Of a DNA stretch of 64,000 nt, positions 63,601-64,000 are shown in pieces; position 1 is the first letter of the stretch, and each line of letters starts with the position of its first letter. Below the pieces are notes generated by a model. That model saw only the letters and a list, made by a program, of their open reading frames with translations. It did not search any database and had not been told where the DNA came from. Source of the DNA: Anopheles merus. Taxonomy: Eukaryota; Arthropoda; Insecta; Diptera; Culicidae. The position numbers were made by a program, and so were the translations under genes. The stretch lies in assembly GCF_017562075.2 (NCBI RefSeq), contig NC_054084.1, positions 46,284,697 to 46,348,696 on the forward strand, given 5' to 3'.

Positions 63601-64000
63601 CCAGAGTGCGTCTTGAACTCGGACTGCGCTCGGGATAGGGCCTGTATTCGTAGCAAATGTGTAGATCCTTGTCCGGGTACGTGCGGTCAAGATGCACTGT
63701 GCGAGGTGATCAATCACATTCCGATGTGCCGTTGTCCGGATGGAATGGCCGGAAATGCATTCGTGCAGTGTCGACCACAGCAAGCACCGGTTGTGACGAA
63801 CCCATGCAGTCCATCGCCTTGCGGTCCTAATAGCCAGTGTCGCGAAATCAATGGACAAGCCGTCTGCTCTTGTGTTCCGGGATACATTGGAAGCCCTCCG
63901 ACGTGTCGTCCGGAGTGTGTTGTGAGCGCTGAATGTCCTCAGAATCAAGCGTGCACTAACCAGAAATGTAGGGATCCATGCCCTGGAACATGTGGAGTAG
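11420..64000 (+). CDS. dpy: dumpy orthologue, giant EGF/DPY matrix protein (gene-level entry; partial, spliced)
   Basis: Forty-eight exons joined by GT-AG introns give one open frame of about 12,700 residues in the window. Order: degenerate LDLa, cbEGF (D-[VI]-[DN]-E-C) and EGF modules, a Thr-rich segment, a 67 x 44-residue Thr/Asp-rich block, then EGF-DPY-EGF units. DPY is the short four-Cys module of the form RPEC..(S/N)xEC..KAC..KCxDPCPG between EGFs. In Drosophila, dumpy is an enormous apical matrix fibre protein that holds tension between epidermis and cuticle (tendon attachment, trachea, wing) and ends in a ZP domain and membrane anchor. The 3' end is outside the window, and the signal-peptide exon is only a candidate. 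All introns after intron 1 are phase 1. Family assignment rests on module order and motif recognition, not on a database search. Confidence 0.93.
11710..11811 (+). CDS. dpy: dumpy exon 3: small EGF-like module
   Basis: Between a TTTCAG acceptor and a CCGG|GTAAGT donor, phase 1 at both ends. It encodes NDCDKDGTACSNGVC followed by a glycine-rich CNDGFGGCNC end: a short, tightly Cys-spaced EGF lacking the calcium-binding motif. The following exon starts a cbEGF. Confidence 0.88.
11888..12004 (+). CDS. dpy: dumpy exon 4: one cbEGF module
   Basis: One complete calcium-binding EGF of 39 codons. It opens DENEC, has the hydroxylation/Ca2+ consensus around CTNTLGSFTC, and ends FPGYQGDGLHC. Acceptor TTGCCAG and donor GAAG|GTAAGT, phase 1-1. 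One exon equals one module here. Confidence 0.9.
12072..12203 (+). CDS. dpy: dumpy exon 5: one cbEGF module with an extra Cys
   Basis: Opens DIDECQDP and ends GFEGDGEERCA. The middle reads ENAECCNLPAHF, a Cys-Cys pair that adds a seventh cysteine to the module. From memory the Drosophila protein has the same pair at this position, so it is probably conserved rather than an error. Acceptor CTCTGCAG, donor GCAG|GTAAGA, phase 1-1. Confidence 0.9.
12276..12647 (+). CDS. dpy: dumpy exon 6: three EGF modules
   Basis: Three consecutive EGFs opening DINEC, DVDEC and YDEC, the last with Tyr instead of the first acidic/hydrophobic pair. The first two carry Asn/aromatic calcium-binding positions (CVNLPGNYTC, CTNLEGGYRC). 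Donor CAAG|GTAAGT at 12648, phase 1-1. This is the first exon that fuses several modules. Confidence 0.9.
12648..13063. other. Intron 6 (416 nt)
   Basis: A good GTAAGT donor. The 3' part is A/C-rich (repeated CATCACA and CCACCA) rather than pyrimidine-rich, and the acceptor GGTAG is weak. No exon or mobile element was recognised. Confidence 0.7.
13064..13306 (+). CDS. dpy: dumpy exon 7: two cbEGF modules
   Basis: Two modules, DVDECSGNPC...DDGQC and DVNECAKAHAC...ELFC, together 81 codons. The frame and the split GAC codon require the acceptor at 13062-13063 even though its pyrimidine tract is poor. Donor AAAA|GTTAGT is acceptable. Phase 1-1; the intron that follows carries a MITE. Confidence 0.85.
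13307..13989. other. Intron 7 (683 nt) carrying a MITE
   Basis: Donor GTTAGT and acceptor TTCTCTAG. About 60% of the intron is the terminal-inverted-repeat element at 13401-13806. The rest is CA-rich near the acceptor with no ORF of interest. Confidence 0.8.
13401..13806. mobile_element. hAT-like MITE (non-autonomous, 406 bp)
   Basis: The ends are perfect 13-bp inverted repeats: TAGTGATGGGAAA at 13401-13413 and its reverse complement at 13794-13806. The flanking octamers ATCGCTAT (13393-13400) and CTCGCTAG (13807-13814) match at six of eight positions, as an 8-bp target-site duplication with two later changes would. The 8-bp duplication and TAGTG-type ends fit the hAT superfamily. The interior is AT-rich with no transposase reading frame. 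Superfamily is inference; the TIRs are seen directly. Confidence 0.75.
13990..16374 (+). CDS. dpy: dumpy exon 8: about 18 EGF/cbEGF modules
   Basis: A single 795-codon exon of about eighteen EGF-type modules. Many are calcium-binding (openings DVNEC, DIDEC, DVDEC, DINEC, DEDEC), mixed with non-Ca modules such as KPPCADVKC and PCERFPCGMNARC. A short insert around 15500-15570 (DECHSAECRCAAPYKL) departs from the standard spacing. The codons are strongly G/C-ending, which leaves a 749-codon antisense frame open; that is an artefact. Donor CAC|GTAAGT at 16375 cuts the split Gln codon completed by exon 9. Phase 1-1. Confidence 0.93.
16445..16738 (+). CDS. dpy: dumpy exon 9: EGF modules without the Ca2+ motif
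   Basis: Ninety-eight codons. They start QCEGYMCGQGAMC, pass through a Cys-rich segment (CTTDQCSTSRPC) and end CGIGATCDAASGKC...FVGNPELICMP. Acceptor TTCCACAG, donor CCAC|GTAAGT, phase 1-1. The 70- and 98-nt introns either side interrupt what is otherwise one long EGF run. Confidence 0.92.
16819..16834. repeat. (CT)n run forming a polypyrimidine tract
   Basis: A perfect CT dinucleotide run immediately before the CTAG acceptor of exon 10. It serves as the polypyrimidine tract and is likely length-variable. Confidence 0.8.
16837..21459 (+). CDS. dpy: dumpy exon 10: giant EGF exon (1541 codons)
   Basis: 4623 bp of uninterrupted EGF-like modules. cbEGFs occur near 17085 (RDVDEC), 19465 (ADIDEC) and 19975 (EDINEC). 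Most others are non-Ca EGFs alternating with compact four-Cys segments of the type CxSDxDC..S(K/R)xC, probably early DPY-like spacers. The acceptor is a CT-repeat tract ending CTCTAG at 16836, and the donor is AAAC|GTAAGT at 21460. High GC and G/C-ending codons throughout. The frame stays open past the donor to 21686, but that extension has no cysteine pattern and is intron. Confidence 0.94.
21460..22092. other. Intron 10 (633 nt)
   Basis: GTAAGT donor and TTTTGTAG acceptor. AT-rich, with a short TCGAG/TTCGAG-rich stretch near 21570-21600. No exon or inverted-repeat element seen. Confidence 0.75.
22093..22275 (+). CDS. dpy: dumpy exon 11: DPY-like segment plus EGF
   Basis: Sixty-one codons: PACSETDECNQDEVC..NGQCVNPC, a four-Cys spacer, then EGF half CGMNAEC..CSCPAGFTGDAAVEC. 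Donor CGAG|GTATGT, phase 1-1. Confidence 0.9.
22352..22483 (+). CDS. dpy: dumpy exon 12: Cys-rich spacer
   Basis: Forty-four codons with paired four-Cys segments (CASNTDCTDGSIC..., CRNDQECALNEKC...). No EGF loop with aromatic-Gly signature is present. Donor ATGC|GTAAGT, phase 1-1. Confidence 0.9.
22554..24368 (+). CDS. dpy: dumpy exon 13: EGF and Cys-rich spacer array (605 codons)
   Basis: Alternates four-Cys spacers (for example CRLDNDCFLGHIC, CRNDQNCLADERC) with EGFs carrying NPCGPNAAC...CSCxSG and DPCATLGQCGSC signatures, ending THPHGDPYMSC. Acceptor GCATTACAG. The donor TCGT|GTAAGT at 24369 starts a 75-nt intron that is a multiple of three and has no stop, so a single ORF reads through it. 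I call the splice because of the consensus donor and the CGACAG acceptor, and because splicing restores a Cys codon. Confidence 0.91.
24444..24536 (+). CDS. dpy: dumpy exon 14: short EGF C-terminal piece
   Basis: Thirty-one codons, TQDDTATDCRTTGC...CVRDGAKFICRK, after the split Cys codon. Donor AAAG|GTAAGT, phase 1-1. A 2.8-kb intron follows. Confidence 0.85.
24537..27320. other. Intron 14 (2784 nt), T-rich
   Basis: No exon-like Cys pattern in any + frame. The + strand is conspicuously T-rich from about 25.3 to 26.7 kb (long TTTT and TTTCGTTTTG runs), an asymmetric composition. A CACAG near 24612 is followed by VCANAK in one frame, but that frame has no EGF spacing. Acceptor CACCTCTAG at 27320. 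Confidence 0.7.
27321..28127 (+). CDS. dpy: dumpy exon 15: Cys-rich modules before the Thr-rich region
   Basis: Two hundred and sixty-nine codons. DESCANDLQCANDKAC and CSDPCSLRGACGDNALC lead to a short Pro/Asp linker (KCEEVTTPRPNDPK), then more four-Cys spacers and EGF halves, ending ICKFCPPGFVKDVRHGC. Acceptor CACCTCTAG, donor AAAG|GTAACA, phase 1-1. The split Asp codon joins exon 14 in frame. Confidence 0.9.
28128..29808. other. Intron 15 (1681 nt), T-rich with a tetranucleotide repeat
   Basis: AT-rich with a T bias on the + strand. It contains the TCTG microsatellite at 29187-29274. No exon with EGF or Thr-rich character was found. Acceptor TTTCACAG at 29808. Confidence 0.7.
29187..29274. 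repeat. (TCTG)n / (TCTA)n tetranucleotide microsatellite
   Basis: A run of TCTG units mixed with TCTA and one TTTATG interruption, inside intron 15. Confidence 0.85.
29809..31110 (+). CDS. dpy: dumpy exon 16: EGF, Thr-rich linker, EGF-like
   Basis: Four hundred and thirty-four codons. A charged start (AIEKDKNEGEK) precedes a spacer-EGF unit (29870-30031, ending PFGYTGNPSERC). A Thr/Ser/Asp/Glu-rich, Cys-free linker covers about 30040-30920, and a final Cys-rich unit (IQCRAENDCNANETC...) ends at about 31097. The linker has several N-glycosylation sequons (NTS, NQT, NIS, NAT) and many likely O-glycosylation sites. It has no tandem repeat, unlike the Thr-rich block of exon 19. Donor TCAG|GTAATA, phase 1-1. 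Confidence 0.88.
31111..32392. other. Intron 16 (1282 nt)
   Basis: No exon with the family's cysteine pattern was found in any + frame. AT-rich toward the 3' end. Acceptor GACTTCCAG at 32392. Confidence 0.7.
32393..32536 (+). CDS. dpy: dumpy exon 17: DPY-like spacer plus partial EGF
   Basis: Forty-eight codons: CRHSNECPLERSC..GICVDPCRSGNPC then CEVQNHETVC. This is the N-C-V-D-P-C spacer with a truncated EGF, as in exons 16 and 21. Donor AAAC|GTACGT, phase 1-1. Confidence 0.87.
32614..32763 (+). CDS. dpy: dumpy exon 18: short Cys-rich module
   Basis: Fifty codons with CQCEKASDCAGGLIC and CEHCPPGIPCDPITGGC. Spacing is unlike a normal EGF. Acceptor TTCTCTAG, donor AAGG|GTAAGT, phase 1-1. Confidence 0.85.
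32764..33381. other. Intron 18 (618 nt)
   Basis: GTAAGT donor. AT-rich, with an A/C-rich 3' end and a weak acceptor (AACACAG at 33381). The split GAA codon and open frame support it. No other feature recognised. Confidence 0.7.
33382..43086 (+). CDS. dpy: dumpy exon 19: giant Thr/Asp-rich repeat exon (3235 codons)
   Basis: A 9705-bp exon with three parts. An entry linker (33382-33833) is Thr/Asn-rich. Sixty-seven tandem 44-residue repeats follow (33834-42677), plus eight residues of a 68th. The exit (42702-43086) ends with a half EGF-type unit (CQSTNECTENEIC...). The repeat unit is 36% Thr (16/44), with seven Asp, two Glu, no Cys and few hydrophobics, so an extended, heavily O-glycosylated spacer is likely. 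Drosophila dumpy has a Ser/Thr/Pro-rich repeat region (PIGSFEAST, 102-residue units) known to evolve in concert. This unit is shorter and Pro-poor, so it may be a counterpart or an independent expansion. Donor AGAG|GTATTA, phase 1-1. Confidence 0.9.
33834..42701 (+). repeat. 132-bp coding minisatellite, 67 full copies
   Basis: The same point in the unit (the His codon CAC) occurs at 33834 and 42678, a distance of 8844 = 67 x 132, with no indel changing the register. Each copy encodes 44 residues running from HDTETTRSYTTTDTTARPT through DDQTTRVADSD to TTTSYPDERTTQ. Copies differ by scattered single-base changes. Common ones are TCG/TTG (Ser/Leu) at residue 8, ACA/CCA/TCA (Thr/Pro/Ser) at residue 11 and ACA/ATA (Thr/Ile) at residue 15. 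Synonymous sites are almost as uniform as replacement sites. Confidence 0.97.
43370..43588 (+). CDS. dpy: dumpy exon 20: Pro linker, spacer and EGF half
   Basis: Seventy-three codons: EPPGSPKTPEPC linker, four-Cys spacer CQSDNDCLNNEAC..GLCENPC, then CAETATCQAKMHRPIC and a PPGHEGNPTIKC end. Acceptor AATCTAG, donor TCAA|GTAAGG, phase 1-1. Cys-rich structure resumes here after the Thr block. Confidence 0.9.
43849..44031 (+). CDS. dpy: dumpy exon 21: spacer and EGF half
   Basis: Sixty-one codons: CTTNDECSLTEAC..NVCQRPC, then CTANAVCINTNHGTDC and CIDGYHGNGFVQC. Acceptor CATTCAG, donor CCAG|GTAGGA, phase 1-1. Confidence 0.9.
44118..44609 (+). CDS. dpy: dumpy exon 22: spacer and EGF modules
   Basis: One hundred and sixty-four codons. 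Two spacer-EGF units (CQYNEDCPPDKLC..., CLSDRQCNDNEAC...) are followed by a classic EGF with NPCEPNPCGINAMC and PRGLTGNPFKNC. This EGF is the first of the PNPCG/PSPCG type that dominates the rest of the gene. Donor TGCA|GTAAGT, phase 1-1. Confidence 0.92.
44699..48031 (+). CDS. dpy: dumpy exon 23: EGF run passing into EGF-DPY-EGF units (1111 codons)
   Basis: Four plain PNPCG/PSPCG EGFs come first. The fifth starts the EGF-DPY-EGF arrangement, with the first clear DPY near 45345-45430 (ECLSDDQCAADKAC...DPCPGSC). Nine EGF-DPY-EGF units follow in all. The unit at 45835-46152 is unusual: its first EGF reads CSIYGNDVALCDPC and lacks the aromatic-Gly turn. From about 46153 the units follow the A-B-C order described for the super-repeat. 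Acceptor TTTACCAG, donor GTCG|GTAAGT, phase 1-1. No introns separate units here, unlike downstream. Confidence 0.94.
48222..48548 (+). CDS. dpy: dumpy exon 24: EGF-DPY-EGF unit, type A
   Basis: One hundred and nine codons. First EGF DRNGAGSCKCMPNYFGDPY, DPY RPECVQSSECPSTKAC, second EGF ending SPGYTGNPSQAC. Acceptor TTTCGTAG, donor GAAA|GTAAGA, phase 1-1. First of the one-unit exons. Confidence 0.92.
48581..48624. repeat. (CT)n microsatellite in intron 24
   Basis: An almost perfect CT run with one TT interruption, close to the donor of exon 24 rather than at the acceptor. Confidence 0.85.
48743..49060 (+). CDS. dpy: dumpy exon 25: EGF-DPY-EGF unit, type B, with an extra Cys
   Basis: One hundred and six codons. 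The first EGF ends CSCQISCSGVPPNC. A TGT codon at 48850-48852 replaces the aromatic residue that other B units have, giving seven cysteines. DPY is RPECLINAECPRDRTC; the second EGF ends NAGFIGDPFVQC. Acceptor AATATTAG, donor CCAA|GTAAGA. Confidence 0.9.
49241..49564 (+). CDS. dpy: dumpy exon 26: EGF-DPY-EGF unit, type C
   Basis: One hundred and eight codons. Linker TQPILEEEYRNPC, first EGF ending LPNYVGRPPSC, DPY RPECAVDSECPMNLAC, then NPCLGSCGVNTEC and a TPDYSGDPFAGC end. Acceptor GGTACAG, donor CCGA|GTAAGC. Confidence 0.92.
49565..50194. other. Intron 26 (630 nt)
   Basis: AT-rich. The decamer AACAACTGCT appears near both ends, but there are no clear inverted or long direct repeats and no exon-like frame. 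Acceptor ATTTACAG at 50194. Confidence 0.75.
50195..50515 (+). CDS. dpy: dumpy exon 27: EGF-DPY-EGF unit, type A
   Basis: One hundred and seven codons. KERNGAGSCTCAPEYFGDPY, DPY RPECVMNSDCPRTRAC, second EGF CHVVKHAPSC with end TGFIGNPFTEC. Donor GAAA|GTAAGA, phase 1-1. Confidence 0.93.
50633..50947 (+). CDS. dpy: dumpy exon 28: EGF-DPY-EGF unit, type B
   Basis: One hundred and five codons. CRVLNNHAVCTCKQNYIGSPPNC, DPY RPECVVSSECPLDKSC, then CQVVNHNPIC and KAGFTGDPFVRC. The 93-nt intron that follows is open in frame, so the raw ORF merges this exon with exon 29; donor GAAC|GTAAGA and acceptor CGTGCAG support splicing. Confidence 0.91.
51041..51364 (+). CDS. dpy: dumpy exon 29: EGF-DPY-EGF unit, type C
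   Basis: One hundred and eight codons. CKAVGHTAACSC with end PNYIGRAPNC (RAP instead of Pro-Pro), DPY RPECTSNSQCTPMKAC, then NPC-type EGF CTVQNHQLNC ending EGYEGDPYTSC. Donor ATAA|GTAAGA. Confidence 0.92.
51475..51798 (+). CDS. dpy: dumpy exon 30: EGF-DPY-EGF unit, type A
   Basis: One hundred and eight codons. CNVRNNAGSCTCVKDYYGDPY, DPY RPECMLSSDCPNTRAC, second EGF CFVMNHSPSC ending PGYTGNPSQAC. Donor AAAC|GTAGGT starts an 87-nt in-frame intron without a stop. Confidence 0.91.
51886..52200 (+). CDS. dpy: dumpy exon 31: EGF-DPY-EGF unit, type B
   Basis: One hundred and five codons. CRNVNEHAVCSCQANYIGSPPAC, DPY RPECTVSSECALDKAC, then CTMINHNPIC and PSGFTGDPFERC. Donor GAAA|GTAAGC; the following 105-nt intron is also open in frame. 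Confidence 0.91.
52306..52626 (+). CDS. dpy: dumpy exon 32: EGF-DPY-EGF unit, type C
   Basis: One hundred and seven codons. CRAVGNVPACSC with PNYVGRAPNC, DPY RPECTINAECSGNLAC, second EGF CRVIEHSPSC ending TGYTGDPFSGC. Donor CCTT|GTAAGA, phase 1-1. Confidence 0.92.
52627..53066. other. Intron 32 (440 nt)
   Basis: AT-rich, with a short TG-rich run near 52965-52986. No exon or element recognised. Acceptor TTCTTGTAG at 53066. Confidence 0.75.
53067..53396 (+). CDS. dpy: dumpy exon 33: EGF-DPY-EGF unit, type A
   Basis: One hundred and ten codons. KERNGAGSCTCLPDYFGDPY, DPY RPECVTNSDCPRVRAC, then CGIDAECYVVNHSPSC and RPDYTGDPFTQC. Very close in sequence to exons 27 and 36. Donor CCTA|GTAAGA. Confidence 0.93.
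53506..53817 (+). CDS. dpy: dumpy exon 34: EGF-DPY-EGF unit, type B
   Basis: One hundred and four codons. CRESNGHAVCTCQASFIGTPPNC, DPY RPECIVSSECALDKAC, then CQVVNHNPIC and SLGFTGDPFVRC. Acceptor ATTTTAG, donor GAAA|GTAAGC. Confidence 0.92.
54041..54364 (+). CDS. dpy: dumpy exon 35: EGF-DPY-EGF unit, type C
   Basis: One hundred and eight codons. CRAIGSTPACSC with PNYIGRAPNC, DPY RPECMLNAECPATLAC, then NPCVGSCGINARC and EAGFTGDPFSVC. Acceptor CTGTAG has a weak pyrimidine tract, but the frame fixes it. Donor CCCA|GTAAGC. Confidence 0.91.
54536..55492 (+). CDS. dpy: dumpy exon 36: fused A-B-C triplet
   Basis: Three units in 319 codons with no introns. A (CMPEYFGDPY, RPECVQNTDCEKSKAC), B (CLAGYIGTPPMC, RPECVVSSECSQDRAC) and C (CAANYIGRPPNC, RPECTRDAECPSNLAC). 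The junctions (AEIVTERPKTPGC and KKEEQKDITPVNPC) match the linkers that start separate exons elsewhere, consistent with loss of two introns. Donor CCGC|GTAAGT. Confidence 0.93.
55593..56558 (+). CDS. dpy: dumpy exon 37: fused A-B-C triplet, divergent and AT-richer
   Basis: Three units in 322 codons. A has an insertion (GNPYDVFSGCRREC, normally GNPYxGC). B begins with an atypical CDKYTCGPNSIC in place of PSPCG. C is standard (PGYIGAPPSC, RPECILSTEC). A Thr-rich linker EIITTSTTEAPRALC joins B to C. Codons are more A/T-ending than in neighbouring exons. Acceptor TGATACAG, donor TTGG|GTAAGT as GG|TAAGT frame, phase 1-1 with the last base at 56558. Confidence 0.91.
56559..57332. other. Intron 37 (774 nt), AT-rich
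   Basis: Very AT-rich with no exon-like frame. Its 3' end (acceptor AACTTCCAG at 57332) borders the first copy of the 2392-bp duplication, which starts 35 bp inside the next exon. Confidence 0.75.
57333..57653 (+). CDS. dpy: dumpy exon 38: EGF-DPY-EGF unit, type A (start of duplication copy 1)
   Basis: One hundred and seven codons. Linker EDVPVLHPCNPSPCG, then REQNGAGACTCIEDHFGNPY, DPY RPECVLNSDCPSNRAC and PGYEGDPFRYC. From 57367 on it is identical to the last part of exons 42 and 46; the first 34 bp are unique. Donor GAAC|GTAAGG. Confidence 0.93.
57900..58211 (+). CDS. dpy: dumpy exon 39: EGF-DPY-EGF unit, type B (copy 1)
   Basis: One hundred and four codons. CREVNGQAVCSCLPTYVGSPPGC, DPY RPECVVSSECALDKAC, second EGF CNVNNHSPIC ending QSGFTGDPFTRC. 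Donor CCAC|GTAAGA; the 84-nt intron that follows is in frame and stop-free. Confidence 0.93.
58296..58628 (+). CDS. dpy: dumpy exon 40: EGF-DPY-EGF unit, type C (copy 1)
   Basis: One hundred and eleven codons. CRDVNGSPSCSC with NYIGSPPNC, DPY RPECTINAECPSNQAC, then CNVINHTPIC and EEGYTGDPFTSC, ending in a Pro run (RPMPPP). The following intron is only 66 nt, in frame and stop-free. Confidence 0.93.
58695..59306 (+). CDS. dpy: dumpy exon 41: fused A-B units (copy 1)
   Basis: Two units in 204 codons. The A unit's first EGF is short (CGANAQCQNGICTC, missing about eight residues found in other A units) and ends PEYQGDPYRGC. The B unit is standard (CVPGYIGSPPTC, RPECVVSAECPQNQAC). Donor ATGA|GTATGT, phase 1-1. 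Confidence 0.93.
59395..60045 (+). CDS. dpy: dumpy exon 42: C unit fused to an A unit (duplication junction)
   Basis: Two units in 217 codons. The C unit (EGMIGAPPNC, RPECISNSDCSNNLAC, ending AVGYTGDPFTQC) is followed by linker PFQQDTPKDQTTPCLP. The A unit is identical from 59759 to exon 38. The copy boundary lies inside the A unit's first EGF at NPCGANAQC, so this exon is a chimera made by the duplication. Donor GAAC|GTAAGG. Confidence 0.93.
60292..60603 (+). CDS. dpy: dumpy exon 43: type B unit (copy 2 of exon 39)
   Basis: Same protein as exon 39 with no replacement seen. Acceptor ACTACAG at 60291, donor CCAC|GTAAGA. Confidence 0.93.
60688..61020 (+). CDS. dpy: dumpy exon 44: type C unit (copy 2 of exon 40)
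   Basis: Identical in translation to exon 40, with the same 66-nt intron after it apart from one base (C at 61077). Confidence 0.93.
61087..61698 (+). CDS. dpy: dumpy exon 45: fused A-B units (copy 2 of exon 41)
   Basis: Same protein as exon 41. The only coding difference noticed is the synonymous GGT to GGC at 61286. Donor ATGA|GTATGT. Confidence 0.93.
61787..62437 (+). CDS. dpy: dumpy exon 46: C unit fused to A unit (copy 2 of exon 42)
   Basis: Same protein as exon 42, carrying the second duplication junction at 62150/62151 inside the A unit's first EGF. Donor GAAC|GTAAGG at 62438. Confidence 0.93.
62684..62995 (+). CDS. dpy: dumpy exon 47: type B unit (copy 3 of exon 39)
   Basis: Translation identical to exons 39 and 43. 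Acceptor ACTACAG, donor CCAC|GTAAGA. Confidence 0.93.
63080..63412 (+). CDS. dpy: dumpy exon 48: type C unit (copy 3 of exon 40)
   Basis: Translation identical to exons 40 and 44. Acceptor CAACAG, donor CCAC|GTAAGA. Confidence 0.93.
63479..64000 (+). CDS. dpy: dumpy exon 49: fused A-B units, partial (copy 3 of exon 41)
   Basis: The A unit is complete and the B unit runs to DPCPGTCGV, where the window ends. By comparison with exons 41 and 45 about 90 bp of the exon lie beyond the edge. No stop or ZP domain has been reached, so the gene continues. Confidence 0.92.

Larger units (their letters stand above)
46153..64000 (+). repeat. A-B-C super-repeat of EGF-DPY-EGF units
   Basis: Each unit has two EGFs around a DPY. 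The first EGF ends either in a Tyr type, G(D/N)PYxGCRPEC (A; the first is GDPLIGC), or in a Pro-Pro type, GxPPxCRPEC (B and C). B units mostly continue VVSSEC..DKAC and ARCxVVNHNPIC; C units mostly continue TxNAEC..LAC. From exon 23 to the window end the order is A-B-C repeated thirteen times plus a partial, without a skip, whether the units sit in separate exons (24-35) or are fused (36, 37, 41, 42). Unit length is about 104-110 residues. Confidence 0.85.
62151..64000 (+). repeat. 2392-bp segmental tandem duplication, copy 3 (cut by window end)
   Basis: The first 1850 bp of a third copy. Where compared it differs from copy 2 at only two positions (those equivalent to 60164 and 61286, where it matches copy 1). 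Whether further copies follow cannot be seen. Confidence 0.95.

Noticed and set aside
57367..64000. Duplication as a transposon or LTR pair
   Set aside because: The unit consists of dumpy exons and introns, with no terminal inverted repeats, target duplication or polymerase.

Overview
The window is a eukaryotic (insect) locus dominated by one gene on the + strand: a dumpy (dpy) orthologue, encoding a giant apical extracellular-matrix protein built from EGF and DPY modules. I recognise it from the degenerate LDLa start, the DCDKDGT and DENEC motifs that follow, the long run of calcium-binding EGF modules, the Thr-rich middle and the EGF-DPY-EGF units after it. Short GT-AG introns (66-110 nt), GC-rich early exons and a hAT-like MITE fit a dipteran, probably a mosquito such as Anopheles; the species call is inference.

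Layout. 1-11419 is noncoding upstream or first-intron DNA; a candidate signal-peptide exon lies at 3202-3255. 11420-24536 holds LDLa-like, cbEGF and EGF exons, including giant exons of 2385, 4623 and 1815 bp. 24537-32763 has smaller Cys-rich and Thr-rich exons separated by T-rich introns. 33382-43086 is a single 9705-bp exon containing 67 in-frame copies of a 132-bp (44-residue) Thr/Asp-rich minisatellite. 43370-64000 holds EGF-DPY exons, ending in a near-identical 2392-bp tandem segmental duplication (two full copies and a third cut by the window edge).

I placed 48 exons by splice sites and frame, about 38.1 kb of coding sequence or about 12,700 residues. Every intron from intron 2 onward is phase 1, so every exon from exon 3 on is symmetric and can be duplicated or lost without frame damage. 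The C-terminal ZP domain and membrane anchor expected for dumpy lie beyond the window. No other convincing gene was found on either strand.

Most notable: (1) the homogenised 67-copy minisatellite; (2) a three-module A-B-C super-period of EGF-DPY units that runs from within the 3.3-kb exon to the window end, even where introns are missing; (3) the 2392-bp duplication, exactly two A-B-C triplets long, with its breakpoint inside a conserved EGF motif so that it made a chimeric exon while keeping frame and register; (4) a MITE in intron 7; (5) a set of short introns that are multiples of three and contain no stop.
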